A stretch of 64,000 bases of DNA from NCBI RefSeq assembly GCF_000382405.1, contig NZ_KB908262.1, positions 1 through 64,000 of the forward strand. The letters run 5' to 3'. Made by a program: the position numbers and the translations under genes. Positions within the stretch are counted from its first letter, which is position 1. Every line of letters starts with the position of its first letter. The notes beneath the pieces were generated by a model. It was not told where the DNA came from. It saw nothing but the letters and a program-made list of their open reading frames with translations, and did not search any database. Below are positions 34,137 to 42,924 of the stretch, piece after piece. The stretch comes from Mycobacterium sp. 141. GTDB lineage: Bacteria; Actinomycetota; Actinomycetes; Mycobacteriales; Mycobacteriaceae.

Positions 34137-34685
34137 ATGGGACCTGTGCGGCGTGGAATGTCTTCGTGGTTGCGGAATGTCGGCGGGTTGGCGCCTGGAC
34201 TAAAAATGTGGACACCGCGCCAGGTGTGGTCCGCGGCGGCGGCGGCCGCCACGTTCGGGTTGATGATCGGCGTGGTAACCGCACTGATTCCGAATCCGAT
34301 CTTCACTCGCGACATACCCCCGCTCTGGTGGAATTACCCAGTTTGGGTATTGACGTCGGTGTTGTCCGGGATGTTGGTGGCCACCTACGTGCCCGGGCAA
34401 GCCGACTCGCAGGCCAGGAGGGGTGCGCATCCGGACGACGGTGACGACTCTGTGCCCTCGGAGCGGACAACGGGCCGGTTCGGGATAGCCGGTGGCATGT
34501 TGGCGTGGTTCGCGGTGGGCTGCCCGGTGTGCAACAAACTCGCTGTGCTGGCGTTGGGCTACTCCGGTGCGATTACCTGGTTCGCGCCGGTTCAACCAAT
34601 CCTCGCCGTGGGTGCACTGATCTTGACCGCTACGGCTCTGACCTGGCGGCTGCGCCGGCAGCTTGTATGCCCAATTGAGACCTGA
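34137..34685 (+). CDS. Polytopic membrane protein with conserved CPVC motif
   Basis: The 182-residue product has four hydrophobic spans. The second half reads GIAGGMLAWFAVGCPVCNKL then AVLALGYSGAITWFAPVQ, putting a CxxC pair at a membrane edge; the first half has PIFTRDIPPLWWNYPVWVLT. I do not know a named family. The CxxC pair and its position beside CcdA/DsbA genes hint at a thiol-redox role, but this is inference. GTG 34134 or ATG 34158 are alternative starts. A palindromic operator lies directly upstream. Confidence 0.65.
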   Translation: MGPVRRGMSSWLRNVGGLAPGLKMWTPRQVWSAAAAAATFGLMIGVVTALIPNPIFTRDIPPLWWNYPVWVLTSVLSGMLVATYVPGQADSQARRGAHPDDGDDSVPSERTTGRFGIAGGMLAWFAVGCPVCNKLAVLALGYSGAITWFAPVQPILAVGALILTATALTWRLRRQLVCPIET

Positions 34686-35017
34686 AAGATCCCAACCTGC
34701 CATTCCGGTCAGACCTGACGCCCTATGCCCGGCCTACCACCCTCAACGGAAAGAACGACTCAGCCGCACGCAGGCAAGCCGCTGTTGTGGCAGCGAATGT
34801 CGTTGCGGCACTGCGCAACCGGATACCAACTGCCCGGTGTGGTGGTTATATCGCCCGCCCGAGGGCGTTGACCGCACTGCAGGGGCCAAGACGCAATCGT
34901 TTGCCACCCTCGCCCATACGGCGTGAGTGTCATGGTTGTGGACTGAGCGCCGACCTCGCTCTGGTGCCGTCGGCAACGCGTCAGGATGGCAGACCGCTCG
35001 CCGTGTGAGTCTGCCCC
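34686..35017. other. Intergenic region with no recognised feature
   Basis: The 332 bases between the CPVC membrane protein and the convergent NlpC/P60 gene contain no frame with coding character, and no clear hairpin followed by a T-run. Confidence 0.5.
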
Positions 35018-35713
35018 TCATGTTTCGATGACGCGGGTGACGTAGGGCGTCATCCCAGAGGTGCGCACCGGCGACACCTTGACCGGCACCCCGGTCTGTT
35101 GCGCTTCGAGCATCTGTCCGGCGCCGAGGTAGAGCGCTTCATGCTGCCCGCCGCCGGGGCCCCAGAACAGCAGGTCCCCGCGTTTGGCCTGCGATGGAGG
35201 AAGCTGACGGCCCGCCCTGTACTGGTCGCCGGAATACCGGGGCAGCAGCACTCCTACCCCGGCGAACGCATACCGCGTCAATCCCGAGCAGTCGAAGCCG
35301 ACGGTGTCGGCGCCGGAGTCCACCCCGCGGCTGGGCCCGGTCAGGCTGCCACCTCCCCAGGAGTACGGCACACCCATCTGCGACCCTGCCCGGCGTATCA
35401 CGTATTCGATTGCTTGCGGGCCGCGAATCCGCCCGCCGGGCATCGAGTTCATCGCGGGTGTTTGGGTACCCAGAATGCCTACGCTGCCAAGGAATTTGCG
35501 GCCAAGTTCGAGAGTCGTTTGAGTCGACAGCTGCATGGCCTGCAGTGTTGCGTTCGCGATCGCTACCGGATCACCAGGTGCCCCTGCGCTGACCCGTTGA
35601 GGCAGCGTGGGATCCCACGCCCCGGGGTCGGCTACTGCAGTTCCGGCGGGCATGCCGATCACTAATCCGAGTGCAGATAAGCACCCGATGTGGATTGCTG
35701 CGCGGCGATGCAA
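35018..35713 (-). CDS. NlpC/P60 peptidoglycan endopeptidase, RipB-like
   Basis: The 231-residue protein has a signal peptide (MHRRAAIHIGCLSALGLVIG, then MPAGTAVA), a linker with GGRIRGPQAIEYVIRRAG, and an NlpC/P60 domain. The catalytic cysteine is in GFDCSGLTRYAFAGVGVLLP, with histidine in GGGQHEALYLGAG. The sequence is close to mycobacterial RipB/RipD-type DL-endopeptidases, which cut the D-iGlu-mDAP bond; the catalytic residues are present. It has its own promoter region with a 16-bp-arm palindrome that is related to one before the L,D-transpeptidase gene, so both wall enzymes may answer to the nearby BlaI-type repressor. Confidence 0.9.
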   Translation of the reverse strand: MHRRAAIHIGCLSALGLVIGMPAGTAVADPGAWDPTLPQRVSAGAPGDPVAIANATLQAMQLSTQTTLELGRKFLGSVGILGTQTPAMNSMPGGRIRGPQAIEYVIRRAGSQMGVPYSWGGGSLTGPSRGVDSGADTVGFDCSGLTRYAFAGVGVLLPRYSGDQYRAGRQLPPSQAKRGDLLFWGPGGGQHEALYLGAGQMLEAQQTGVPVKVSPVRTSGMTPYVTRVIET

Positions 35714-35735
35714 CGCTGTCTCCCGTCGTCGACAA

Positions 35736-35776
35736 ACGGTCTATCTACGTACTTACTACATACGTAGATAGACCGT
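35736..35776. promoter_or_regulatory. Perfect 16-bp-arm palindrome, candidate BlaI-type operator
   Basis: Arms ACGGTCTATCTACGTA (35736-35751) and its exact reverse complement (35761-35776) flank a 9-base spacer, CTTACTACA. The repeat ends 23 bases before the RipB-like start codon. The inner TATCTACGTA half-site is also the core of the palindrome at 38943-38956. Confidence 0.75.
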
Positions 35777-35905
35777 AGCTAGTGGAGTTGCGACGACTGA
35801 GCACGAATGTGTTCCAGTTCGGTAAAGCTGCGCCGCGGCATGCTCGGCGCCACCGCCGCGCCCGACCGCCCGCGGCGCCTGGCGGTCAGTCCTACTGGCA
35901 GCGGG

Positions 35906-36838
35906 TCACAATGTGCACAGAGTGAGCGCGACGGGCAGGAGTCCGATAGTCGCCATCATGATCGCTCTTAGTACGAGTCCCCGAGGTTGCCACCTGAATT
36001 GAGGCGGCGGCTGTGCCAGTCGGATGGCCCGGTCCAGCACCGCGGTACCCGCCGCGGCCAGGACCGTGCCCTCGCGCGGTTGCCGAGTGCTCAAAGCGAC
36101 GATGCTGGTCAACAACGCATCGCGGGAATGGTGGCGGGTCGCAACGTCGTCGGCGCACATCTCCAGCAAGGTAGGCACCGTACGTGCGGCGTAAACCATC
36201 AGCGGCAGCCGCGGTAACGCTGCCGCCAGCGCGTGCAGTGTGGCGACGATGAGGTGATGTCGTCCACGCAGGTGCGCCCGCTCGTGCGCCAGCACCGCCG
36301 CCAGTTGACGAGGATCCAACAGTTCTAGAGCCCCGGTGGTGACGACGACCGCAGTCTTGCCGCCGCCCGCAACGCAATAGGCCGTCGGCTCGGCTGCCGT
36401 GACCGCCACGACACCGTCGTACTCCGACGGCCGTCCCACGATGCGGACCGACTCCACGTGGTGCCGATTCTGCCGCCGCGTGCTCAGCAGCGCGCGCACC
36501 AGACGTCGCGCGGTGTAGACCGCAACCGCCGCCGTGAGCGTCAGCAGCACGGCCACAAGCACGGTGGCGACAGGTGGCGGGGATGCCAGCACTCTGGTGA
36601 TCCCCAGTGTTTCCACGCAAAAGGTGGGGGCGGTGTGGGTGAGCAAGCTGCGCGACGCACCGATGACAAGGATCGCCAAGGCGCCGAGCCAGGCACACAG
36701 TGCCGATCCGACCGCAGTCAACCAACCCGCAACGGACAGTCGGGGCTTGACGTCCTGCCACACCGGGCTGATGAGGAGGACCGGCGCCAGCCAGGTGAGG
36801 GCCGCTGCGTACAGGAGAAGAAACGTGACCGCGTTCAT
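35906..36838 (-). CDS. M56/M48-type membrane metalloprotease (BlaR1-like antirepressor)
   Basis: The 310-residue protein has N-terminal membrane spans (MNAVTFLLLYAAALTWLAPV and more), a zinc site AVLAHERAHLRGRHHLIVAT (HExxH) and a downstream LLEMCADDVATRHH segment supplying the third ligand. This is the M56 arrangement seen in BlaR1-linked proteases, without a penicillin-binding sensor domain. Its ATG overlaps the stop of the BlaI-type repressor by four bases. It probably degrades or inactivates that repressor in response to an envelope signal. Confidence 0.88.
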   Translation of the reverse strand: MNAVTFLLLYAAALTWLAPVLLISPVWQDVKPRLSVAGWLTAVGSALCAWLGALAILVIGASRSLLTHTAPTFCVETLGITRVLASPPPVATVLVAVLLTLTAAVAVYTARRLVRALLSTRRQNRHHVESVRIVGRPSEYDGVVAVTAAEPTAYCVAGGGKTAVVVTTGALELLDPRQLAAVLAHERAHLRGRHHLIVATLHALAAALPRLPLMVYAARTVPTLLEMCADDVATRHHSRDALLTSIVALSTRQPREGTVLAAAGTAVLDRAIRLAQPPPQFRWQPRGLVLRAIMMATIGLLPVALTLCTL

Positions 36839-37212
36839 CGCGCGGATCGGTTCTTCTTGAGCCGCGCAAGCGCCTGACGCAGCTTCACCGAATCATCTTC
36901 CCCAATCTGGTCGAGAAAAAAGTTGAGGATCAACTCGCCGTCACCGCCGGATTCGAAGACGGTACGCATCAACTGCGCGGAGTGCTCCTCACGGCTCATC
37001 ACCGGCCGATAGTGATAGGCCAGTCCGACCTTCTCCCGTAACAGCCAACCCTTGCGGAAAAGGTTATCCATCGTCGACATCACTGTGGTGTAGGCGATCT
37101 GGCGGTGCGTCGAAAGCTCGTCGTGGACCGCACGAACCGTCGTGGGCTCCGCGCGTGACCAAAGCACCTCCATCACGACGGCTTCCAAGTCACCGAATGT
37201 TCTAAGACTCAC
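36835..37212 (-). CDS. BlaI/MecI-family transcriptional repressor
   Basis: From GTG 37212 the 125-residue protein starts MSLRTFGDLEAVVMEVLWSR. It contains the BlaI winged helix (VRAVHDELSTHRQIAYTTVM, STMDNLFRKGWLLREKVGLA, YHYRPVMSREE) and ends with a dimerisation helix (LNFFLDQIGEDDSVKLRQAL). Such repressors bind TACTAC/TACGTA-type palindromes as dimers and are cleaved after M56 protease activation. It overlaps ccdA upstream and the M56 gene downstream, so all are one operon. Likely targets are the palindromes at 35736 and 38943. Confidence 0.9.
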   Translation of the reverse strand: MSLRTFGDLEAVVMEVLWSRAEPTTVRAVHDELSTHRQIAYTTVMSTMDNLFRKGWLLREKVGLAYHYRPVMSREEHSAQLMRTVFESGGDGELILNFFLDQIGEDDSVKLRQALARLKKNRSAR

Positions 37213-38176
37213 TGTCGCTTCCCGCTCGCTGCGAAATCTCGGGACCGGACGAGTTGGTTTCGCGTCGACCGTCTGCTGTTCGCACCCCGCTAGCGCGATC
37301 GTAGCCGGTCTCGTTCGGCGCCTCGCTGGTCTCGGTCGAGTCGCTGTTGGCCGGAAGCCGTGTGCGCCGGCGGCGGGCGCGGATGAGGCGCCACCCGATG
37401 AGAACGGCCGCCACGAGCAGGATGAGCACTGCATCGTTGATATGCGAAGACAATTTGGCCAGCCAGACCTGCAGGTCGTACTCCGAATCGACAGTCAGCA
37501 CACTGCCGAGGCTCGCAGTTCCGTCGGTGAGAAGAAATGCCACCCCGAGGACTATGAGGATCAGCCCGCTCAGCAACGATGTGGTGTGGGTGCGGACGGG
37601 TCCCAGCTGGATTGGACGTCCCCGCAGCCAGGAGCGTTCAGAGAGCCGCAAACGGTTCCACATCCAAGCCAGCAGAAACAGCGGCGCGGTCATACCGAGC
37701 GCGTAAACGGCCATCAGCAGTCCCCCGTAAACGGGGTCCGCGCCCATCGCCGACATGGTCAGCACCGCGCCCAGCAACGGCCCAGAACAGAAACCGGCCA
37801 ACCCGTAGACGGCTCCCAACGCCAGCACCGACATGGTGCCTGAGATGTCGATCCGGGCGGTCAACCGTTGTATTCCCGGCAGGGCAAATCCTCTACCGAA
37901 CAGCGTCACGACTCCCAACCCGATGAGCACCAGCCCACCGACTGTGGTGAGTTCGCTGCGATAGCGGGTGATCGCGCCTCCTAGTGCGCCGACGCCGGCA
38001 CCCAGGGGCACGAATACGAGGCACATGCCCGCCCAGAACGCCAGGGTTCGGCGCATCAGCACCTGCACGCGGTCGAACGCGTAGGCGAAAAACGAGGGGA
38101 GCAGCATTGCTGAGCACGGGCTGAGCAGGGAGGCGACCCCGCCGAGGAAGGCGCCGAGGAATCCGATTCCGGTCAT
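37202..38176 (-). CDS. ccdA: CcdA/DsbD-type membrane thiol-electron transporter
   Basis: The 324-residue protein has six core spans with the paired cysteines of the family: LGGVASLLSPCSAMLLPSFF in helix 1 and VYGLAGFCSGPLLGAVLTMS in helix 4. A hydrophilic C-terminal tail of about 60 residues follows. CcdA proteins carry reducing equivalents from cytosolic thioredoxin to extracytoplasmic thiol proteins. It overlaps dsbA by four bases and blaI by eleven, so redox and repressor genes are translated together. Confidence 0.88.
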   Translation of the reverse strand: MTGIGFLGAFLGGVASLLSPCSAMLLPSFFAYAFDRVQVLMRRTLAFWAGMCLVFVPLGAGVGALGGAITRYRSELTTVGGLVLIGLGVVTLFGRGFALPGIQRLTARIDISGTMSVLALGAVYGLAGFCSGPLLGAVLTMSAMGADPVYGGLLMAVYALGMTAPLFLLAWMWNRLRLSERSWLRGRPIQLGPVRTHTTSLLSGLILIVLGVAFLLTDGTASLGSVLTVDSEYDLQVWLAKLSSHINDAVLILLVAAVLIGWRLIRARRRRTRLPANSDSTETSEAPNETGYDRASGVRTADGRRETNSSGPEISQRAGSDSES

Positions 38177-38904
38177 CGGCGGTTGAGAGCGTTGTCGATC
38201 GCCTGAACGAAATCGGCGGTGGGTTGTGCACCCAGCATGGGTCTGCCGGCGATCAGGAATGCCGGCGTGCTCGGGATACCGATGCTGTTTCCTTGTGCGA
38301 AGTCCGCGTCGACGGCCGCATCGAAGGCGCCACTGTGCATCCCTGAGGTAAATCGGTCGATGTCGGGAACCCCGGCCTGCCGGGCAAAGCCGATCAAAGC
38401 CTGTTCGGTCAGGTCGGGCTTGGATCGCTCCGGAGCGGCGGCATAGACAGCTCTATTGAATTCCCAGAACTTGCCTTGATCGGCGGCTGCTCGCCCAGCC
38501 AGGGCCGCCAACCGCGATTGCTCACCGAAGATGGGGAAATCACGCCACTCGATGCGCAGTTTCCCATCATTGACGAAACGCTCTATCAGCACGGGTTCGG
38601 TATCGCGGCTGAATTTGGCGCAGAACGGACATCGATAGTCGGAAAAGATCACCATTGCCACTGGCGCGCGGGGATCGCCCAAGGCCAAGGGGTCGCCGGG
38701 TTGACGACGCTCTATTGCCGCCGAAAGGCCGCCGTCGGGGCTTGTGGTCGCCGCGACACTGTGTTCGGTCACCGACGGACCCGCCACGGTGGCCGGATCA
38801 CCGTTGAACTTCATCATGACCACAACAATCAGCACCGTCGCGACGACCAGCAGGCCAATCACGAACCGGACATCGTTCTTGCCGTCGACTCGACGACCAC
38901 CCAT
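38173..38904 (-). CDS. DsbA-like membrane-anchored thiol:disulfide protein
   Basis: The 243-residue product has an N-terminal anchor (FVIGLLVVATVLIVVVMM) and a DsbA/thioredoxin_4 domain. The CPFC active site is in MVIFSDYRCPFCAKFSRDTE, and a cis-proline segment reads GNSIGIPSTPAFLIAGRPML. It acts outside the membrane, either oxidising or, when fed by CcdA, reducing/isomerising disulfides. It is the first gene of the dsbA-ccdA-blaI-M56 operon and is divergent from the L,D-transpeptidase. Confidence 0.88.
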   Translation of the reverse strand: MGGRRVDGKNDVRFVIGLLVVATVLIVVVMMKFNGDPATVAGPSVTEHSVAATTSPDGGLSAAIERRQPGDPLALGDPRAPVAMVIFSDYRCPFCAKFSRDTEPVLIERFVNDGKLRIEWRDFPIFGEQSRLAALAGRAAADQGKFWEFNRAVYAAAPERSKPDLTEQALIGFARQAGVPDIDRFTSGMHSGAFDAAVDADFAQGNSIGIPSTPAFLIAGRPMLGAQPTADFVQAIDNALNRR

Positions 38905-38942
38905 CGGCTCCTCCTGCTACCTTGGCCTACGTACCTACGGCG

Positions 38943-38956
38943 TATCTACGTAGATA
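38943..38956. promoter_or_regulatory. Palindrome TATCTACGTAGATA between dsbA and ldt
   Basis: A perfect 14-bp palindrome lies 39 bases from the dsbA-like start and 50 bases from the chosen ldt start. A half-site CCTACGTA lies just to its left (38927-38934). The same TATCTACGTA half-site is in the palindrome before the RipB-like gene. Confidence 0.75.
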
Positions 38957-39005
38957 TTACATACCGGGAATGTTCGTACCGCATCGTCAGATGGGAAGTG
39001 CTCAC

Positions 39006-40076
39006 GTGTCGCGACGCATCCACCAAAGTCAGCGAGCGGCAACAGGACTGATCACTGTTCCGCGATCGGCGCATCCTCGGCTGCAGCGCAAGCATTCGAG
39101 GTCCGTGCTGGCAACACTGCTGGTGGTTTTGACTATGTGCGGCTCGATTGCGACCGGTAGAGGACATGCCTTCGAGGAGTCTCCCGAGATCGTGGCACCG
39201 CCCAGACTCGACGTCACCGTGGTGCCGCTTGGCCACGGATACCGCGAAGACGCACCACCCGTGCTCACGCCGCCCCCGCCCGACCCTTCGTTGCAGAACC
39301 CGGTCACCTTCACATCCACCTCGGGGGCCGCGTTGCTCGAGGGAAGCACATACGGCGTTGGCACCGTCATCGTGGCCAGATTCGACCGAGCCGTCACCGA
39401 CCGGGCGGTCGCCGAGCGTGAACTGTCGGTCAGCACCGACCCGCCCGTTGCGGGTTCGTGGTACTGGATGGACAGCCGGCACGCTCATTGGCGACCCCGC
39501 GACTATTACAGCCCAGGCACCCAGATCCTCGTCACCGGGCCGGACGACAGTCGATCCGCCATCAGGATCGGAGATTCGCACGTATCGATCGCCGACGATA
39601 AGACCAAGAAGATCGCCGTCTACCAAAACGGCGAACTGGTACGCACCATCCCCACGTCGATGGGAATGGGCGGATCCGAAACCGTTTCCGGCAACACCAT
39701 TTCGTTTTGGACGCAGCCGGGCGTCTACACGGTGATGGACAAGGCCAATCCCGTGGTGATGGATTCGTCGAGCTACGGCCTGCCCGTCAACTCGCGGTTG
39801 GGTTACAAACTCACCGTGAACTACGCGGTGCGGCTCACCAACAGCGGCATCTATGTACACCAGCTCGAGGACACCATTTGGGCGCAGGGCAACACGAACA
39901 CCTCGCACGGATGCCTAAATGTGAACGCCGCCAACGCACAATGGTTCTACGACTTCTCCCAACCCGGTGACGTGTTCGAGGTCCGCAACACCGGCGGAGA
40001 ACCCCTGCCGATCTGGCAGAACGGTGACTGGAGCGTGCCGTGGTCACAGTGGCGCACCGGCAGCGCGCTGCAGTAG
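39006..40076 (+). CDS. L,D-transpeptidase (YkuD domain)
   Basis: From GTG 39006 (GGAAG eight bases upstream) the 356-residue protein has a signal/anchor segment (SVLATLLVVLTMCGSIATG). An Ig-like domain follows (VTFTSTSGAALLEGSTYGVG to DYYSPGTQILV), then a YkuD domain with KKIAVYQNGELVRTIPTSMG and the catalytic SHGCLNVNAANAQWFYDF motif. Such enzymes make 3-3 cross-links in mycobacterial peptidoglycan using the cysteine. Start codons upstream (38922, 38970) would place the operator palindrome inside or beside the coding region, so 39006 is preferred. Confidence 0.92.
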   Translation: MSRRIHQSQRAATGLITVPRSAHPRLQRKHSRSVLATLLVVLTMCGSIATGRGHAFEESPEIVAPPRLDVTVVPLGHGYREDAPPVLTPPPPDPSLQNPVTFTSTSGAALLEGSTYGVGTVIVARFDRAVTDRAVAERELSVSTDPPVAGSWYWMDSRHAHWRPRDYYSPGTQILVTGPDDSRSAIRIGDSHVSIADDKTKKIAVYQNGELVRTIPTSMGMGGSETVSGNTISFWTQPGVYTVMDKANPVVMDSSSYGLPVNSRLGYKLTVNYAVRLTNSGIYVHQLEDTIWAQGNTNTSHGCLNVNAANAQWFYDFSQPGDVFEVRNTGGEPLPIWQNGDWSVPWSQWRTGSALQ

Positions 40077-40227
40077 CCGATACAGCATCGTGGCAGAGCG
40101 CGCCGGCGCTGTCGATCACGAGTGTGTGGGGTGGTAGGCGACCGCTCGGTGAAAAGCAGACGCCGGAATCACTGCGCCGGGCTCGGGTGACGGCCGCGCG
40201 GCCTGCTGGTCATCCAACGTCTTTGCG

Positions 40228-40644
40228 TCAGTGAGGAAATTTCTTCACCGGGCCGGTTGGGTAGATGAGAATATGTTGCTGTTCAATGCCTTTAGAGTCG
40301 CCAATGTTCATACAATTGAGGTGCGCATATTGCTTCGCGCCGGCCCTGCTACGACGTAGAAGCAGCGGGTGAAACTCGCCGCTGTAGGTCTTGACGTGTT
40401 GCGGGGCAACAAGAAACATCCCGTCGTGACCGGTGCGCTCGGTGTTGCGGGATTCGGTCGGCGAGAAGTCCCAGTGCGCTGCGAACAGGCTGTCCGCGAA
40501 AGCCGCGATCTCGGTTGCGCCCCGCCACGTTTCACACCACTGCTCGATGATGATCCGCCCGGCCTTCTCCTGCTCCCGAAACCAATTCCAGACGTACATG
40601 AACATGTACTTCTTGTTCTTGCGCTCACGTTCGTTGGTCGTCAT
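40228..40644 (-). CDS. Hypothetical protein
   Basis: From ATG 40644 the 138-residue frame reads TTNERERKNKKYMFMYVWNW, GRIIIEQWCETWRGATEIAA, SLFAAHWDFSPTESRNTERT, and a middle segment MFLVAPQHVKTYSGEFHPLL. It has no signal peptide, membrane span or motif I recognise. Codon use is less GC-rich than in neighbouring genes, which could mean recent transfer or a false frame. Confidence 0.4.
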   Translation of the reverse strand: MTTNERERKNKKYMFMYVWNWFREQEKAGRIIIEQWCETWRGATEIAAFADSLFAAHWDFSPTESRNTERTGHDGMFLVAPQHVKTYSGEFHPLLLRRSRAGAKQYAHLNCMNIGDSKGIEQQHILIYPTGPVKKFPH

Positions 40645-40851
40645 GATGGCCTGCCGGACACCACCGACCATTTCTACGGCAATCCCCGATGTAATAAGAA
40701 GTTTTAGGATTTCCAAGTCGTAGCACGGTCACCGGGAATCGCCGTCCCCTCTTACGAAGCGTGACCTTTGTGTGCACCATGCACGTTCCGTGAATATGCG
40801 CGACACGAATCATCATCCCCTGAAGGCAACTTGGCGCGCAGACTTGTCGCC

Positions 40852-41832
40852 ATGAATGCTTGCCGACCCTGGCGCAGCACCCGCGCCGCCCTCGCGTTCT
40901 GCGCACTCCTTCCAATACTGAGTAGCTGCGGGTCCGGCGGACACCCTCCCAACGGTTCGAGTGAACAGACTCAGGCGGCAGGTCAAGTGGTGGTCACTGA
41001 TGCGCGCGGACCGGAAGGGCCCCTGTTCATCGATGGCAAGCTCTACTATCTACAGTGGGTATCCGGCACTCTTTCGGTCTGGGATGGCCAAAAGAGCATG
41101 GTATTGAACGATACTGCCGATTGCGGTCACAACGGTTTGGCGCTCACCAAGCAGAACACCTTCTTCGTGACCTGCAGTCACGACCCGGGCGCGATCCTTG
41201 AACTCGACAAGACCGGAAAAGTACTGCGCAGCTGGGATACTGATGGCACCGGTCAGAAATTCGCCGGCGGTTTGAACGACGTAGTGATCGCAGCCGACGG
41301 CGGTGCGTACGCAACGGCTTTCGGCCCAGCACTCGCCACCCCCACGTCGGTGGCCGGCAAGCTGTTCTACTTGCCGCCGGGCGGATCGAACTGGACGAAA
41401 GTGGCGGATGACTTGAACTACGCCAACGGTGTAGGTATTTCGCCCGATCAGAAGACGCTCTACGTAAGTCAAACGGTCAGCAACTCCATACTGCAGTTCA
41501 ACATCGGGAAAGACGGCACGCTCAGCGACCGCGCAGACTTCGCCGTCCTCAGTAGTCTGACCGACTCGGGGAGTAGGTCGCCCTGGCTCGGTCCGGACAG
41601 CATGAAAGTAGACGGCGAGGGCAATGTTTTTGTGGCCCAATGGTTCGGGGGCAAGGTGCTGAAGCTGTCCCCCAAGGGGGAACTCCTGCACGAATTCGAC
41701 ATCCCCGAGGGTGACGGTACGACGAACATCGCGTTCAGTCCGGACGCGACCGACCTCTATGTGACGGTGGTAAAGGATGCCAACGATCCCGACGCCAAAG
41801 GCAGCATTGTGAAGATCAAGAATGTCCAATAG
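40852..41832 (+). CDS. Lipoprotein with SMP-30/gluconolactonase-like beta-propeller
   Basis: From ATG 40852 the 326-residue protein has a lipoprotein signal (STRAALAFCALLPILSSCGS, with lipobox LSSC). A propeller of SMP-30/YvrE type follows: ARGPEGPLFIDGKLYYLQWV, GGLNDVVIAADGGAYATAFG, NGVGISPDQKTLYVSQTVSN and DSMKVDGEGNVFVAQWFGGK. The metal-binding Glu/Asn/Asp pattern of the family seems present (GPEGP, GLNDV, DSMKVD). It would act on the outer face of the cell membrane, possibly as a lactonase; the substrate is unknown. Confidence 0.82.
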   Translation: MNACRPWRSTRAALAFCALLPILSSCGSGGHPPNGSSEQTQAAGQVVVTDARGPEGPLFIDGKLYYLQWVSGTLSVWDGQKSMVLNDTADCGHNGLALTKQNTFFVTCSHDPGAILELDKTGKVLRSWDTDGTGQKFAGGLNDVVIAADGGAYATAFGPALATPTSVAGKLFYLPPGGSNWTKVADDLNYANGVGISPDQKTLYVSQTVSNSILQFNIGKDGTLSDRADFAVLSSLTDSGSRSPWLGPDSMKVDGEGNVFVAQWFGGKVLKLSPKGELLHEFDIPEGDGTTNIAFSPDATDLYVTVVKDANDPDAKGSIVKIKNVQ

Positions 41833-42276
41833 TGTGCCTCGACCGCTACGCCAGTGCTGACTCCTGCCCGCAGACCGAGGGTTTCTGACTGGACGTTTCT
41901 TAGGGTAAAACGCTCGCCTTATCGAACAGGACTACGTCGAGTAGGAGCTGTGGATGCCGAGTTGGACCAAAGACCTGGCTACTCAGCGGAGTACTTCCTT
42001 GACGTGGGGTATCACGTTGGAACCCCATGCCCCCAACCGTTTTGATCTAATGCGAGCTTGAGTGGCTGGTCGTCCAACGGGCCGGTCAGCTCGGACATTT
42101 TGTCATTGACCGTCTGCAAATGGGGCGAGGCCACCTCGCCGCCCGAGTCACTCCGCTACGAAACTAACCGGTCGACGAGAACCTGCACGGAGCCGGCTCA
42201 AGACGTCTGGCGACACCCTTATCGTTGAGTCACCCGTCCCGGACTACCGCCAGCAGTGGGCGTGACAACAGCCGAT
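41833..42276. other. Intergenic region with no recognised feature
   Basis: The 444 bases between the lipoprotein and vapC have no frame with a recognisable protein, no clear terminator and no repeat that I can see. Confidence 0.5.
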
Positions 42277-42693
42277 TTAACGATACCCCCACGGGTCCAG
42301 GCATTGGACGCCGAGTGGTTCGAAGTGTCGGGTGTTGCGGGTGACGACGATCTTGTCCGTGGCCTGGGCGACGGCCGCGACTAACGCATCGTCATACGGA
42401 GCGTGCTCGGGCACGCGGTAGGTGGCCAGTGTGCGGGCGGCGGCGAGATCGAAAGCCAGTGTCCGCCGGGCGAACACGGGCAGCACTTTGTTGTCGAACC
42501 AACGTCGTAGGTGTTCACCCTGAGCTGGGTCGGTCCGTTCCTTGGCGATCACGCCGCGTTCGATCTCAGCCAGCGTTGTGGCCGCGATGAACTGTTCGGA
42601 CGCTTTTACCGAGTCTGCCCACGCTGCCACCGCCGGATTGCGTCCCGGCACGCGCAAAGCCGACACCACGTTGGTGTCGAGTACGTAGGTCAC
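42277..42693 (-). CDS. vapC: VapC/FitB-type PIN-domain toxin ribonuclease
   Basis: The 138-residue PIN protein has the acidic catalytic residues in [20 protein letters not shown] (D6), [11 protein letters not shown] (E43 region), [20 protein letters not shown] and [15 protein letters not shown]. It probably cuts RNA when free of its antitoxin. Its start overlaps the antitoxin stop by four bases, as usual for such pairs. Sequence features are closest to the FitB subgroup. Confidence 0.93.
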   Translation of the reverse strand: MTYVLDTNVVSALRVPGRNPAVAAWADSVKASEQFIAATTLAEIERGVIAKERTDPAQGEHLRRWFDNKVLPVFARRTLAFDLAAARTLATYRVPEHAPYDDALVAAVAQATDKIVVTRNTRHFEPLGVQCLDPWGYR

Positions 42694-42917
42694 AGTTCTG
42701 GGGTGCGTGCGGTCAGGCCGAGGCGTTCGGGCTCGAAGTCGATGTCATGACCGGTGTCGGCAGCCAGCAGTACCGACATGGGGACATCCTCGCCCGACAG
42801 TCCCGCGGTGAGGATCGCACGGGCTTCGGCTTCGACGGAGTGATGGTGCCGTGCGGCACGTACGCGCAGTGCGGCCTTGGTTCCCTCGGGAAGGTTGCGG
42901 ATCACGATCTGCTCCAT
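42690..42917 (-). CDS. vapB: VapB/FitA-type ribbon-helix-helix antitoxin
   Basis: The 75-residue protein starts [20 protein letters not shown], a FitA-like ribbon-helix-helix (IVIRNLPE as the DNA-contacting strand). It continues with [17 protein letters not shown] and a C-terminal toxin-binding tail ([11 protein letters not shown]). It should bind its own promoter together with VapC. Two TGATATCA palindromes lie 8-29 bases upstream of its start. Confidence 0.92.
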   Translation of the reverse strand: MEQIVIRNLPEGTKAALRVRAARHHHSVEAEARAILTAGLSGEDVPMSVLLAADTGHDIDFEPERLGLTARTPEL

Positions 42918-42924
42918 ACGACAA

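Noticed and set aside
35906..37212. Classic BlaR1/BlaI beta-lactamase control
   Set aside because: The M56 protein lacks a penicillin-binding sensor domain and no beta-lactamase gene is nearby, so I call it BlaR1-like only.
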